Notes: generated by a model not told the origin, from the sequence alone. Positions 31,837 to 46,830 are shown, counted from the stretch's first letter. The stretch: 64,000 nt of DNA from Prunus persica (GCF_000346465.2 NC_034010.1:5831394-5895393); one strand, 5' to 3'. Numbers and translations: made by a program.

Positions 31837-33676
31837 GTGTTTATCTCAAAAGAAAAATGCTTTATACTCCAGTTTTTCTCTCAATCTTTTTCTGACTTAG
31901 GCGTGGGATGGAACCTAAATGTTTGGGTACCCATGTGAGAGAGTTGGGCTGTTATAGCTGTAGCATTTTCATTGTCAGCATTGGTTCAGAATTTTTCTTT
32001 GCCAAGGTCAAAAATTGGGTAATTTTATTGGAAATATTGACTGAAAAAGTGAACTGGGTTTGATGTTTAATGGTTTGTAAATTGTAAGACCAAAGGATTT
32101 GCCTAGAATTGCTAGAACAGCAGGGAGGTTAGCGGGTCGGTCAATCGGGTATGTTCAGTTAGCTAGAGGCCAATTCGATAATGTCATGCAGCAGTCTCAA
32201 GCCCACCAGGTACATTTTCTAATTACTTACTTAATGATAGTTTGATAATTATCGTTCTATCGTCAATTCTTTGTGAGCTAACATGCATTGTGCACAATCG
32301 GGTAATGATTAGAATTTCAATGTCCTTGAACCAAATGATTTATCTGTTCATTTATGTCCCTTGCTTGACCTTTAGGTTCATAAAGAACTTCAAGATGCAT
32401 TCGCTCAACTAGAGTCGATTCGTTATGAAGTCCGGAGTATATCACTTATGAATCCTGGTCCTATGGCTCGAAGGCTGATGGATAATCCTCAAGACCCGGC
32501 TTCTCTGAGTGGTTGTAGTATCCTTAGTAGCCATACATTGCTGGCAAGTAATGTTTTGCTTCTCTCCTAACTACCAGTTTATATGTATTCTTAAGGGCCA
32601 ACAGTTCACTTGAGAAGCCTAAGGAGGAGCTGAAGTCAAGAAATACTGTTGTGAAGGTTTGAATTATACTTTTCTTCATATAAATGGCCCACGTTGCATC
32701 GTCTTGAATTCCTTATACATATCTTTGACAGGATGATACTTTCAGAACCTCAGACTCACCTAATTTGCATAGCCAAGCAACTGCGTATGCAAAGTTGGCT
32801 GAATCTGATGTTGTGAAGACTGGCTCTTTGAAGAGCAGTGCAGAGCAAGAAAACCTTAAAGATGAAAGTGGTCTTTTCATTGTCCTCCCAATTTCAGCTG
32901 AAAGCACTGGGATGCTACCAAATCGCAAAGGTTATAATCTTCTGAGTTACGACACTTAATGATGTTATCATTTAGTTTACTTTGTTGTCTCAATTTGGGA
33001 ACTCTGCTGGGAGCTGCCTGGAATGGACATTTCCTTTTCATTATCTTGAGGAACAACAAATATTTAAATTTTCTCAAGTACACTACTTAATTCTCTGTAT
33101 TGCCCTCATTATCTTTGATTATAGAGGTCATGAATGTGTGTGCTGCACATATATTATGGTTTTCATATCAATGTTGTCTTTACTAGCCATTTTTTACATG
33201 TACCTTTGTACAATTGGTCAACAAAGGTGTCGCTCATGCTCTTAGTCTAGTTGTGTATGATTCCTCTATATAATTGGTTTCTATTGAAGGTAACTGTATC
33301 TGGATTGTTGAGGCTTCACTTGGTGGGCTATTGGCTTAAACATGTCATAGGAATACTCTTGAAATAATGTTTGGAAATGCAATCCTTGATTGCATAGTAT
33401 GAAAACTCTTGTACATTAACTTATTTCTATAAAACCTATGTTCTGGCACACACAAATATTGTTCCAATGTATAACTGAACATGCCACAACTTTTCCAGAG
33501 AATTCGCAAATAGTTTTGCTTTTCATCTTAGATATATATGTCCAAATAAATAACCAGTGGTTGTGATGGCAGAGAATGTTAAGGGAACAGACATTGTGTT
33601 GGAAGCATTAGTTGAAGCAGAGGTAGCACGTAATGCCAAAGATTTCTTTTCACAGCCTGAAAATCAAATACAGTGA
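31694..33676 (+). CDS. TATB: Sec-independent translocase TatB-like protein (probably mitochondrial), splice phase uncertain
   Basis: Six exons can be read. 31694-31754 (MFGISYGKLFLLIGATAAVV, a single membrane helix); 32099-32211 (PKDLPRIARTAGRLAGRSIG, YVQLARGQFDNVMQQ); 32376-32511 (VHKELQDAFAQLESIRYEVR, then NPGPMARRLMDNP); 32596-32658; 32732-32930 (DDTFRTSDSP to LPNRK); 33573-33676 (ENVKGTDIVLEALVEAEVAR, stop). Helix, hinge (GPKDLP) and amphipathic helix are the TatB plan; plant mitochondria use a TatB for folded-protein insertion. At the 1/2 and 3/4 junctions the obvious GT-AG choice leaves the frame one base out. Sequence error, unusual splicing or early decay could explain this. A mosaic copy lies at 27121. 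Confidence 0.7.
31769..31833. repeat. (CT)n microsatellite in intron 1 of the TatB-like gene
   Basis: About 30 CT units with one early interruption. It starts 14 bases after the probable splice donor at 31755. Confidence 0.98.
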
Positions 33677-35127
33677 ACTGAAAAGGCGACGATACTTTTA
33701 TTTATTTATTTATAGTCTTCATCACTCTATTTATAATTGGGTATGTTTAGTATTAAATAACAAATACATAAGTGAAGAAGGTTTATGTTAGGGTAACTTT
33801 TTGTTTTGTTGATGATAAAATCGAACAAGGTTTATGATACTACTTGAAGATGTAAAACTACTGGAGATCCTTAATATCTTTTTTTCTTTTTGCATTGGGA
33901 CCAATGAGAATTGTTACATAGAAAGCAGTTTATTGTGATGGACAAATTTTGTTCACATTTTTAAATGGTTGGTGTATTAATATGTGGGGATGTTTAGGGT
34001 GTAGGGGGTAAGGGCAGGAGAATATGTGAGAGACAATTTGTTTTTGGCTATGCATATCAACACATGCTAGGTTTACAATGCTAGCTCAATTGCTGGCATT
34101 ATTTGCTGGTGAAAATGCAACATGATTGGCTTCAATTTCCTTTAGGTGGTGTTTGATTCAAAGGGATTAACTGCCATGGAATGCAATCATTGCTATTGAA
34201 AGCTCCATTACAATTTTCGTTTTGGCCATATGACTCTTGAGAGCCCATTCCTATTAACTGTTGGTGGACCATTTCCAAAATAAAATGGGTGGAAGGGCCG
34301 TTCGAACATGACGCCCATTGGATGCCAACATCTCAAGCTCTAGGAGTTCCCTTCCATGGTTTTCACTTCTCGGTCTCTCACCTCAAGTTCAACCAGTTCA
34401 CTTTCATGGGTTCCCATTTGAATTTTGAAGACCTGATCAACATGATTCTTTCACCAACAGAATGTGAAACCAATCTACAGAATGATATTAGTTTCTAGAT
34501 TTTAGTCTATAATTCTTGTTCTATGGCATATAAGTCTGTGATCAAGCATATATATATCATCCCTGTAAAGAACACCAATATCATATTGAGTTATTAATGC
34601 AATCTACAAATTTGCCATTCGTTTGTAGAAATAATGAAGGTATTATAAACTGTAATGTGATATGATTTGTCACATTTTATGGCTGTGATCTTTTTCTGAC
34701 TGCCTTTTATCTTATTCCTTGGATTTTTTTAGAGGTAAAAATGTCCAAGTTCACTTGCTTTTCCTGTCAAGATTTAGAAGTAAAATGTCCACCCACGTTG
34801 TCCATACCTCTCTAACCTATCCTCCCAGTTTCCATTGAATTGAGAAAACAAGACGTGAGTTTAATAAGAATGGTGCTCGAGGGGGACTAATTGAAATTAG
34901 TAACTATGCATCTGCCAGTCTATTGAAGTCATGGTTATTCAAAGATCTACAACATCTTCTATCATTTTATTAGTTCACAATTTTATCAATTTCACATCCA
35001 AATTCGTTTGTGTTCTACGAAGTATAAGTATGGTTTGACCACATCTCTTTTTGACTGGAACCCCTTTTTAGTTCCATTTTCTAAACTAAGTTGTGTTGAG
35101 TTGTTCAAGCGTGAAAAGGTTGTCATT
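33677..35127. other. Intergenic region, no gene recognised
   Basis: AT-rich. 34528-34649 is the source of the third block of the mosaic copy at 27331. A 69-codon frame (34289-34498) shows repeated FH/HF-type residues but no recognisable domain. 34147-34260 has transposon-like text (ggtggtgtttgattcaaagg) without a matching right end. Confidence 0.4.
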
Positions 35128-35137
35128 GATGAGTGTA

Positions 35138-35294
35138 GGGAGATTCTCCAATAAGTATTTAAGTATTAGTTACAGCTTGGCTGTTGGATTGCATCTACGA
35201 GACTACCAACATATTTCATGAAGGCAATCCAAAGGCCAACATTAGAAGTATGTAATCAATCCCTTAACATAAAATACTTATTGGAGAATCTCCC
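35138..35294. mobile_element. MULE-type MITE, 157 bp
   Basis: Perfect 23-bp terminal inverted repeats beginning GGGAGATTCTCCAATAAG. They are flanked by 10-bp duplications gatgagtgta (35128-35137) and gatgagtata (35295-35304), one mismatch. Long target duplications point to a Mutator-like origin. The interior is non-coding. Confidence 0.88.
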
Positions 35295-35776
35295 GATGAG
35301 TATATTTTCATATCTTTAAGCATCAAGTGACGATGAACTAGTTATAAAAGTTTGAATTACTCTTAGTTATTTATCAACAATTTCAGATGATGGTTTGTGT
35401 AAATCTTCTTACTGATTTTAACTGAAAAATATTTCATCTTGATTTTTCTTTGTTTGACTCTCAGTTATTATCTTTATCATATGTCTAACCTTTGCACTGG
35501 ATATAGGAGAAATTTGTATGTTATGCATCTAGAGTCCAGATCTTTTAAATTTTGAATCTTGAATTAAGCAGGTGTGTTTGGAGATTTGTGAACCACCATT
35601 TGATTAACATGATTGAGCACTAGGTTCTTTTGTATCTATTTAAGTGCATATATCATATCTAAATTAGTCAAATTACACAAACTTTAGCATAAATTTCTTG
35701 TAGGCTGTAGCCGTGTTACTTTCCTTATATGCTTGACTGTCAGTGTTATTCTTTTTTGTACTGGCATGCATCATGA

Positions 35777-37317
<1,541 letters not shown>

Positions 37318-38639
37318 GCATGTGCCTTTTGTCATGCCATAATGCTTCTTTGTACTTCGTGAGCTTTGTAAATTTCCTTACCGTTATGAGAATAAGTAGT
37401 TCATGTGAAATGGTATGTAATGATTGACTTTGAGACGTTCATCATTTTGTAAGCAGTTTTCATCATGTTGGATGAGTAACCAAAAGTATGAAATAATCTG
37501 CGGTCAAACGAAGTTTTTCATTTTATTTCTTTGACTTAATTATCTTTGTCACTAGCAATTTTTAAGAGATCAAACTCTTCCACTCTCTCCTTACCTCTAA
37601 GACCTCCTTCATCCCCTTTTTCATATCCTTAAGATCCAACAACCTGTCTTTTGGAACTAACTGAACATCATTTCCCTTGGCAGAAATAACATTTCTATTA
37701 GAAGCTGCAACCGTTCCTTTAGAAGCATAACATTTCCTTTAGAACCCTCAACATTTTCTTTTTTTTTTCTTTTTCTATTTTGATAATACAATATCTATAC
37801 TATTCTAATATATGAGGGGGGATCGGACGTGGTGAAAAAGGAATGGGTACCCTACTTTACGCAATTAACCTAACTCTATGGTTACAATTTTGGGTCAACT
37901 TGATTGAATAGGTCAACCCGATCATAAGAGGGTTGGCCTAGTAATGAGTGGGTATTGGGTTCCAAAAATCATAAACCACTATGTACGAGTCGGAACCAAA
38001 ACTTAAGAGGTGAATAGGGTCCCATCCCAAATAACGCGAGATATGTTAAAAGCAGGTCCGATTACGCCTATTCCTAATCCTAAATGGAATGTAACGACGT
38101 AGGGATCCATATGTAAACATAGTACCTATTTAGATACGCTCGAATGACCCCTTCTCATAATTAGAATGTATAGAAATAGCATAAGCCTAGGATAGTATTT
38201 TACTTGCTCAAGTACTAAGAGGTTTTTTGTTAGTAACCCAATCAATTCTTAGAAAATATATTATATTACCTTCATTGATAATAGCTAAAAATATAGTCTG
38301 TATACTATTATTTCAATTTCCTAATTTTGGGTTAACTTAATCAAACGGCCCAACGCGATCACAAAAGAGTTTTGGGTTGGCCTAATAATAAGCAGCTCCC
38401 AAGAAATCATAAGCCGCTATGTATGAGTTGGATGACGGATTAGGACCTAAACCAACCCAACCTATGCCGACATCTGCCCATCATCTTCGCCCAACTAAAT
38501 GCCAAGTCATAATGCGGTAATTAACCCAAGAAGGAGAATAACTAGAAGAACCCAATCGCTCAGTGCCCCTACGTTCAAAAAAATATTATAAGAAGCATAA
38601 AGAACATGAAAATAATAAATTAATTACTTACAAGTTGTA
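37318..38639. other. Intergenic region with two diverged direct repeats
   Basis: 37880-37990 and 38323-38435 share a long word order (aattttgggt..aactt, ggttggcctaat, atcataa.cc.ctatgta) at roughly 70-80% identity, about 440 bp apart. This suggests an old tandem duplication or two copies of a repeat. The minus strand at 37560-37730 reads open briefly (QLVPKDRLLDLKDMKKGMKE) without recognised homology. Confidence 0.5.
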
Positions 38640-39592
38640 ACATGTTCCATTTCCTTGTATAATTCAATGTCATCATCTATGGGTTCCTTGTAAAATGTAT
38701 ACATTCAACCGCCCTAAGCCAATAAGAAGTACACACTAATGCCTCTACCATTTTAGGATGCAATGAGCTTCTAAAAGGATCCACAATCCTCTTGCTTATG
38801 CTAAAAGCATTTTTACTAGCAACCGTATAACTTGGAATTGCAAAGATATCATTGGCAACTTGTGAAAGAATTGGAAATCTTGTTTGGTTCCCTTTCCACC
38901 AATTCAAGATACTTATCCACATCATTGGATATCTCAACGAGTTGCTCATCCTTCCTTCTTTGCATAAGTTGTTGCATTAGTTGAAATGTGACATTAACAT
39001 CCTCACCAATTTGTGCAACCTCATGCTCATCAATTTGGCTCGCAACACCACCCCCAACCCTTTTATACTCATTATACAAATCATTTAAATACTTTACAGC
39101 CTCATTAACAATCTCATCTTACTTTCTAGCATTCACCCCAAGATTGCCAAAGCTTATTTGAAGCATTTGAAGCTTCATCCTTGGGTCTAGCACATTGTCC
39201 AAAAATATAAGCTTATTCACAACCTCAAAGATCCCCCCAATACTTGTCAAATTTCGACTTCATTGAAGATTCTACCTGTTGCATAGTAGGATTTCTAGGA
39301 TCCTTCATTTTCTTTTCTATTTGAAATTGTAGCCCAACCAATTCTAAGAAAATTATTCTGGATGTACAAGTTTTGGTTGCATTAAACTTCAATCTAGCAT
39401 CATAAAACTTTTTGAGAAAATGCATCAAAGTTAATGCCTTCTCCCAATCATCATCTTTTGGAGGTCTCACTCTCTTAACCATCACTTTTTTTAACCTTCT
39501 CTTCCTCTAGAAAGTAACCTTGAAACCAAGGTCGATCCTGACATTTTGGTGGTCCATGGCCAAAAATTAAATGAGGCCCTTAGTATACATGT

Positions 39593-39619
39593 TGTGTGTG
39601 TGTGTGTGTGTGTGTGTGA
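39593..39619. repeat. (GT)n microsatellite
   Basis: About 13 GT units just inside the left end of the nested hAT element. Confidence 0.95.
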
Positions 39620-39902
39620 ATTTGCTCATGCCTTTTTCTTTTTATGAATAAGGGGCAAAGCCCCACAAAAATAACTAAGCTTGTTTAAATAAAATAATTT
39701 CATTCAACTAACAAAAAAAACCAAAAGTATATGATCCATAGACAACAAAAATCATATTAAGTTCATAAAGCTTCTAAAATTCCAACAAAACAAAACAAAA
39801 ATTCTCAAGTGGCTTCATTGTACACAAAAAGCTGCTTTAACTTCCATCCATCATCTACAAATCAAAAAACAAAAGCAGTAACATTAAAAATACAAACAAT
39901 CA

Positions 39903-41775
39903 CTAAAAAATTCTTGATCTTCTAGCATTTTGGGAAGCAAAATCATCAGTAACTTCTTCAAAATCAATATTTTCCAACATATTCTTTTCAATGCATAAGA
40001 TTGCCAATCCATTTAACCTTTCTTGTGACATAGTTGATCTCAAATAAGATTTTATTAATTTTAATTTTGAAAAACTTCTTTCTGCAGATGCCACAATTAC
40101 TGATAGAGTCAATATAATTCTATAAGCAATTGAGACATTTGGATAACAATCCACAACTTTTACAAACTTGAGAACTTCAATGGTTGTCTTTATCTTTCGG
40201 TAAATACATTGGTAACACTTCCAAATTAGAAAACAAATCATCAGCATTAATATCAGATTCGATATCATGTGTTAAAGCAGCTTCATGATTTGTACAACAT
40301 TCACGCAATCTACTATAATTCATTTGAAAAAAAATTCTTAGGATCAAACAAAAAACCAAAAATTGACATCAAATATTACTAATTGTTCAAATCTACTCCT
40401 CAAAGAAGAAGTTGCAGCATCAACTACAACAAGAAAATAACTAACTCAAAAAGATTCTTCAGCAGATTGAAATGTCTCTTCATGGTCATTTTCATCAAAT
40501 TGTTTTTTTTCCTACTACTTTGATGTTTTTCAGGAAATATAGGGTTAATTTCCATCTTTGGCCCCTTACATTATTAATATCAAGTTCAAGACACTTTAAT
40601 ACAACTTGTAACTCATTAAAAAGCCCACATCCAGATGTATCATCCACTTTCAAGAACTCTAAAAAATACTCTTCTACCTTTATGGGAGCATTTGACACAT
40701 CTATACATCAAATTATTAACGTCATTTGCTTATGGTGACTTACATTCGGAGTACAATCAAGTATTCTGAAAATAATCTTCTATCTTTTTCAGTTATAGCA
40801 CTTCTAACCAACTCATTTTGAATTTTATGACTAAGATAGTGATAATGAATCTCATTATTTTGAATACGTCTAAAATGCTCTTGCAATACCAAATCAAATT
40901 CTACAATTAATTCAAGCCAGCACCAAAAATTTACCATTGTTATCTTGGTAAATATTCTCATCCTCTCCACAAAAAGCTAGAGTTCTTTTAGCAAGGCATC
41001 TCACAATATAAATTATTCTTACTAAAACCAATTTCCAATGTTCCTTCTATTTTTTAATTTGCACCTGTAGCTCTTTATCAATTGTTTCATTCTTTTTCAA
41101 TCTAATTTGCAAGTAAATCCAAGTTCTCATGTTATCAATATGCTCAATACTAGTTTCATGTTGTTTAAGCCTCTCATTTAAACATTTTCAGTCATTAAGC
41201 CCTTCATTTACCAACAAACTTCTAGTTTTCATAGATTTAAACAACTTACAACAAAAACAATATACTTAGTCTACATATTTTGAGTACACTAGCCATTTTC
41301 TATCTCGACCCTCCCCATTTGATAACTTTCTTGTATAATAAGAATATGAAAAATGCCTAGAGAGCCCATCCACAGGAAACTTGATATTACTTTCTCTTAC
41401 AGGACCCTTTTCTACTAAAATATCATTTGTTTTATTATCAATGTTATCCCAAATTTTTGGATCATAGATATTCAAAGAATGACTTATTTGTTAAGTTTCA
41501 TTTTCATTCTGAAATTGATCACCAACCTCTCATTCAATTCATTTGTAACATTCTCATTTCTCAATGAGGGTATCAATCTCTTCATTTTCTAGAATTTTCT
41601 TCTTCTTGAGTAATTGGTTGTTGTAATTCATTAATTATTCATTAGATGGATCGTTAATTGAAGAACTAGTTTTCAAAAACTTATCAAGAGCTCCTTTTTG
41701 AGTTTGAATCATTTGTTCTATTTTTCACATTTTATTTCTTTTTTTACTTCTAGATTCATGTTTCCTAACCATTTT
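39903..41775 (-). pseudogene. TTF-zinc-finger/DUF4371-type hAT transposase, decayed
   Basis: Minus strand. 41266-41475 reads [20 protein letters not shown] and then [20 protein letters not shown] with [13 protein letters not shown], as in the TTF-type zinc-finger start of ZMYM1-like plant hAT proteins. 39903-40268 reads NVSIAYRIILTLSVIVASAE and RSFSKLKLIKSYLRSTMSQE with RLNGLAILCIEKN, the hAT dimerisation tail. Between them are only short frames (for example 40740-40970 and 40495-40698) in different phases, so several frameshifts and stops separate the domains. Confidence 0.85.
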
Positions 41776-43763
41776 TTACTACAAATCTTAAATCTAGAAA
41801 GTCACAGACAACAAATGAAGTGACCAAATCAAACACAACCAATGAAGATGAACAAAAGTAATTTGACAAAAAAAACACTAAATTTAAACAACAACAAAAA
41901 AGCAATACAACCTAGTTTGTACTTAAGTTGTATTAAATAGCTTCAATCTTGTAGAGCTTTAACTTCAATTAATCTATGCTACACATCTATATAAATTATA
42001 ATTTGATACAGCATACATGCAATTCAATATAAAATACCAAGTAACATAGCAGAAATGGCCTACTTGCACTAAAACTGCATTTTAGGTGCCAATTTCTTCG
42101 ATTGGGCTAATTTTTGGAATGTTATAGTAGAGATGAAGAGGAACAAGTTTGATGAAGGGAGAATTTCGACTTAAGCTCAAGAAGTTGATGCTTTGGACCT
42201 GTGAACAGGTCTAACAGGTTTGATAGCTGAGAGGTGTTTGGGATAGAATTCTTTGAGAAATCATGAGTTTTGAAAGGAGCAGCTGTGGGAAATCATGAGA
42301 AGGCATGCATGGGAGACAGATGAGGATCGCATGGGCAGACAAATATTCCATCCAAAAAGCCACTCACCCACTCCATGATTTTTTTTAGGACCTTTTCTAT
42401 TGAAAGGGGCGATAGCATATTAAACTCACACACACAAAACGTGGCCAAGTTCACTAATTTAATCAAGTGGGTCTCTCTTTTGGTTGATATTCTCGGTCAA
42501 GTTCACTAATTTAATGAACAAGTAGGTCTGTCTCTTGGATTCCCTTGTTGTTTTTAAATTTAATGGGACTTGTTTTCTTAATTTTTTATTACTATTTAAT
42601 GTGATGCTTTATTACTATTTAATAAATAAAAAATTTGAGGCCCCAAAAATCGGAGGCCAATGGCCATCACCCTCAGCGCTCAGGCCCAAGGGCGGCCCTG
42701 CTTGAAACACTTCACAACTATAGGCCATCCTATGAAAGACTTATCTATACTTGAATGCTCCTTCAAGCATTTTTTAGGTTACATTTCCACTTTGACTTTG
42801 TAGGCATATCAATTGGTACATTTGCCATCTTGTTCATACTACATGCAATGGCAAACTCTCTAAACTTCTTCAACATCACCGAAGAAGAGTGAATAAACTT
42901 CACACAGTTTCTTGTACCCTAAATTGAGGCACTAAGCTTCTTCAACCCATCCTTAACAATTAAGTTAAGAATATGACAAGAACACCTCAAGTGCAAGTAC
43001 TTCCCATATAACATTAAGGTATTCATTGCATTTAAGCTTTGTGCCATGTACTCAACTGCCCCATCATTGGCAGAAGCATTATCAACGGTAATTGTGAACA
43101 CCTTGTGTATACCTCTATCCGCCAAACATGCATATAGGGTTTTCCCTATGTTAATGCCCTTGTGACTAGTGATCTTTGTGAAGCTAATGATTCTTTTGTA
43201 CAAGTTCCAATCACTATCCATGAAGTGGATCGTTACAACCATGTAATTTATGTTTTGCATTGATGTCCAAGTACTAGTTATGATACTAACTCTTTGCTCA
43301 CCAATCACACTCATTATCTTTACCTTTTCAATCATGTATAACTCACATACCCCCTCGGCAACCTTCTTCCTACTTAGTACCTTCAATCGAGGTTGCACCT
43401 CATACATCATTTCCTTATAACCTGAGCCTTCAAAGAATCTAAAAGGATGCCCATCCTTAATGATGAACCTCACAATCTTTAACTCACCCTTTTTTTGATT
43501 GAATGTGCGAGAGACCAATCCACTTCCCATTATATCCGAAGTCAAGGTAGTTGATTTGCATCACTTTCTTGATAGAGAGGAGATGCCTCTCTATGTGAGT
43601 TTTTAAACCCGTTGTCCCTTTTTTTTCTAGGGTCCACCCACATCTTCATCTTGCAATAATTGCAAACCCCTATAATCTTCTCTACCTCATTACCATCCTT
43701 TTTTATTTGTTTTGGGCAATGTAACAACACAATCGATTTGTGGGCTTTCCTCCTATCTCCCAC

Positions 43764-44519
43764 AATAATTGCCTCATGTTTGGGATCTTGTGTTTAAGTT
43801 AGAGGTTGTGTTTCAGTTGTTTCAGTTTGTGTTCGGGGAGAGGCATTAGGTATGTTAGACAGGCTAAACATATTTAATGTGACTCCATTTATCAAACGCA
43901 ACACGACAAGAACATAGGGACATTAATACATTATATATTTAACTCAAAACATATTTAATTCAACTCAAAAACAGCATAAACAATGTAAACATAATCAAAT
44001 TAAAGCTCTAAAACAAAATTCAAGTGGTTTATTGAAAATTATAAAAGAGGCATAATATTAAATTGGGACAACAAACAAAATATTCCCAATTCAATTCAGC
44101 ATAATAGAGGCATAAACATAATATTTAACTCAAAAATCATAAATATGACAGCAAGCATAGAGGCATAATATTTAACTTAATTCAACAATTTAATTAACAA
44201 AACACATTCTCTATGCCAAAATTCACTTTAGGCAACACTTAATAGGCATTGGTAACATGAAATTAATGCTATTAGTCTCTTAGGCATAAGTTTTATAAAA
44301 AGAGAGGCCATAGGGGTGTAAAGACATTACAACCAATACTGGGCAGTCTAAGCCAATGCCTTTATATAGAATTAGCATCGATCGATATTTGAACTGATGC
44401 CATATATCTTTTAGTTTTTTTTAGTAAAAGTTTTAACGATCGATACCTTATACCCAGGTCAACTCTCCCAAAAAAAATCACCCTTTTCCCTTAAAAAATT
44501 TCACTAAGTCTTAAACCTA

Positions 44520-44580
<61 letters not shown>

Positions 44581-45643
44581 GTTGGCAAAAACCCCAAAGT
44601 TCTTTTCTCTGCTCTTTAACTCTCATAAAGAAAGCACAGATGGTGCTTCTCGCCGTGGTGACGACCTCAGAATGAGTGTCCCTCACAACTAGCTCTCAGT
44701 CATCTCTGATATTGAACTCTTCTCTCTCTCCTTGCGAAAGCTCAAGGGTTTGGGATTGAGCAATTTTGTCAGAGGTCGATTTGGTGAGCAGTGAGTGACA
44801 AATCCAACAAGGTAGATTTGGTGGAGAATCATGTTTTAGAGACCCGTCCAAGCTATCTGTTTCACTTTCTCTGTATGCTAATTTGTTTTTTTTGAGGTTT
44901 ATGTACCGATTGCAATTTTTTGGCGTGCGAATGACTTTCTTTATTTTTATAGGTTTGTTGTGTTTGATTTCTGTTTGATAGATGAATTTTTTTTTTCAGG
45001 GGTTTTGTTCTCCTATTTACAGAGGTTGGAGTATTATATGGGCTTGATTTTTTGTCTTCACTAGATCCGAAGAATGGAATTCTTAAATAATATATTCAAC
45101 AAAAAAAGTTAATGATTCTCAAAATAACATGATATAATTTACCACCATTCCATTAGATACAAATCTAGATGCTTAAAAAGTATAATAATTGATATTAGTA
45201 CATTTGGTAATAAGATAAAAACATATTTAGAACCCCTCAACAAGGTTTAGTTTAACCCAGGGGAAAATGGCCATAACTTGTAGGGGTGGTTTCAATTTGG
45301 CAACCGAACCGAAACAAGGTAACCGAGTACTGGGCGAGTGGCTATTGACTTGGCTAAAATGAAATCATCTGCAACTCGCTACCTGTCGGTTGTAGCTGTT
45401 TTGGCTTCGATTGGAAGTCGTCCGTTTTGGGTGATGCCATTAGTGCAGTAACAACTACGAGCGAGAGAGATTGAGATGAAGAGAGCAGATCTCTGCTTAG
45501 CGATGGAAACGTCGAGGAAAGATGAGATAAGGTGGGGGTAAGATGGCTGCAAAGAGATGAGAAGAAGTATGGCCTCGATCCTAGAGGAGTGCGGTAGATC
45601 TGGCAATATTATACGCTCCTTGTTAACACAACATGAATTCGCA

Positions 45644-45675
<32 letters not shown>

Positions 45676-46830
45676 GTATTCGGATTTGGGTTATCGGGTC
45701 ATGTTGATATCGTGTTGACCCGTTAAGCTAACGGGTTGTTTCTTTGTTTATTCACAAACGCACGAATCCACCAGTTAAGCGGGGTAATTTTGTAATTTGC
45801 TATTCTAAAATCCCTACCCCTAGCATTCGTCTCTTCATTTTGACGGATAACACTTCACTTTCTCTCTCTCCAACCTCATCTTCTCTTCTTATTGCGATCT
45901 CTCTCTTGCTCTATCTCTGTCAATCTTCCCTTCTCTTCCCAGAACCTCTCTTAGCCTCATCTTTTTCTTCTTGCAATCTCACATCTCTCTCACTTGCGTG
46001 GTGGGTTTGATTTGTCTGTTACTTATTTTGTGGGTTTGGTGCGGATTTGCTTATATCTTTAACTCCAATTGTGATTTATTTGTTTTCATTTATTATGTTT
46101 TGTGAAATTTTAGTTTTATGGATTTAGGCTTGGTATTTTGTGAAGTTGAGAGATTGAGTTATTAGGATTGGGAGAGGAGGAGAGAAAGAAGAGAGGGGCC
46201 TACAATGTGGTTTTGTACGTGGTGAGTTTTCAAATTTTTATTTGTAATGGGTGAAACAGATCGTGTCGTGTGATTCATGAATTGTAATGGGTCGTGTTCG
46301 TGTTTGATATTTTTCACCAGTTTTCTTATCGGGTCATGCCATGTCAACTCGCTTTTCTTAGCGGTTTGACATGAACACTGCAAATACGACACGAATGGCA
46401 TGCCTAGAGTATGACGGCTAGGAAGAGAGGAAAAAGGAGAAAAAGAAGAAGAAGATAAGAGAGACAAACATACAGACAGATAGAGAAGGAGAAGAAAGAT
46501 CGATTCGAGAAGAAAATAAGGAGAGGATGTGGCACACAAAGAAAGAGTGGCTGGAGAAAATGGGGAAAAAAAGATGTGTTAAGGGTTTTAAAGCTAATAT
46601 TTTGTATTTCTTTTTTGGTTCTTCTAGGAAGCTTTAAATATATTTATTATACTCATTTTCACAACAAAATGGTTGGACTAGTGGTAGAAGCTTAAAACTA
46701 ACGGAATGGGGCAACCTTGGTCACATAATGGAAGTTTTGGGAGGGGGGGAGATTAAGTCATTTAAAACTTGAGTGAGCAAACTGCGAGCATTCAACAAAT
46801 AAGCCTTTTTGCAATATTTACCACAGAAAC
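43764..46830. other. Gene-free region with simple repeats and retro-like debris
   Basis: A (CT)n run lies at 44522-44578 and a poly-A at 45642-45675. 45290-46400 contains phrases such as gggtcatgttgatatcgtgt and gacacgaatggcatgcc, typical of old transposon ends in plant genomes. No gene was recognised. Frames here are short and lie in pyrimidine-rich sequence. Confidence 0.5.
44522..44578. repeat. (CT)n microsatellite
   Basis: About 28 uninterrupted CT units. Confidence 0.98.

Larger units (their letters stand above)
39527..42700 (-). mobile_element. Second hAT element nested in the first
   Basis: It is flanked by the perfect 8-bp target duplication CTTGAAAC (39519-39526, 42701-42708). The ends, CAAGGTCGATCCTGAC and the complement of CCCAAGGGCGGCCCTG, are imperfect inverted repeats of the CAGGG-type hAT class. 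Length is 3,174 bp. It carries a decayed transposase on the minus strand. Its insertion point falls inside the transposase gene of the surrounding hAT. Confidence 0.9.
38640..43763 (-). pseudogene. RICESLEEPER-like hAT transposase (BED type), broken
   Basis: Read on the minus strand. A BED zinc-finger segment at 43542-43763 (IIGVCNYCKMKMWVDP) comes first. 42919-43545 follows (STWTSMQNINYMVVTIHFMD, then VFTITVDNASANDGAVEYM, LRCSCHILNLIVKDG). After the nested element come fragments 39225-39485 and 38849-39079, and the hAT dimerisation region at 38677-38949 (LNWWKGNQTRFPILSQVAND, IPSYTVASKNAFSISKRIVD, PKMVEALVCTSYW). The first catalytic Asp, normally before TWTS, is Ser. Frameshifts and a 3.17-kb insertion complete the loss. 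Terminal repeats of this outer element were not found. Confidence 0.85.

Noticed and set aside
45379..46539. Leucine/serine-rich frames on both strands
   Set aside because: The sequence is pyrimidine-rich low complexity; the frames lack domains and start context and look compositional.
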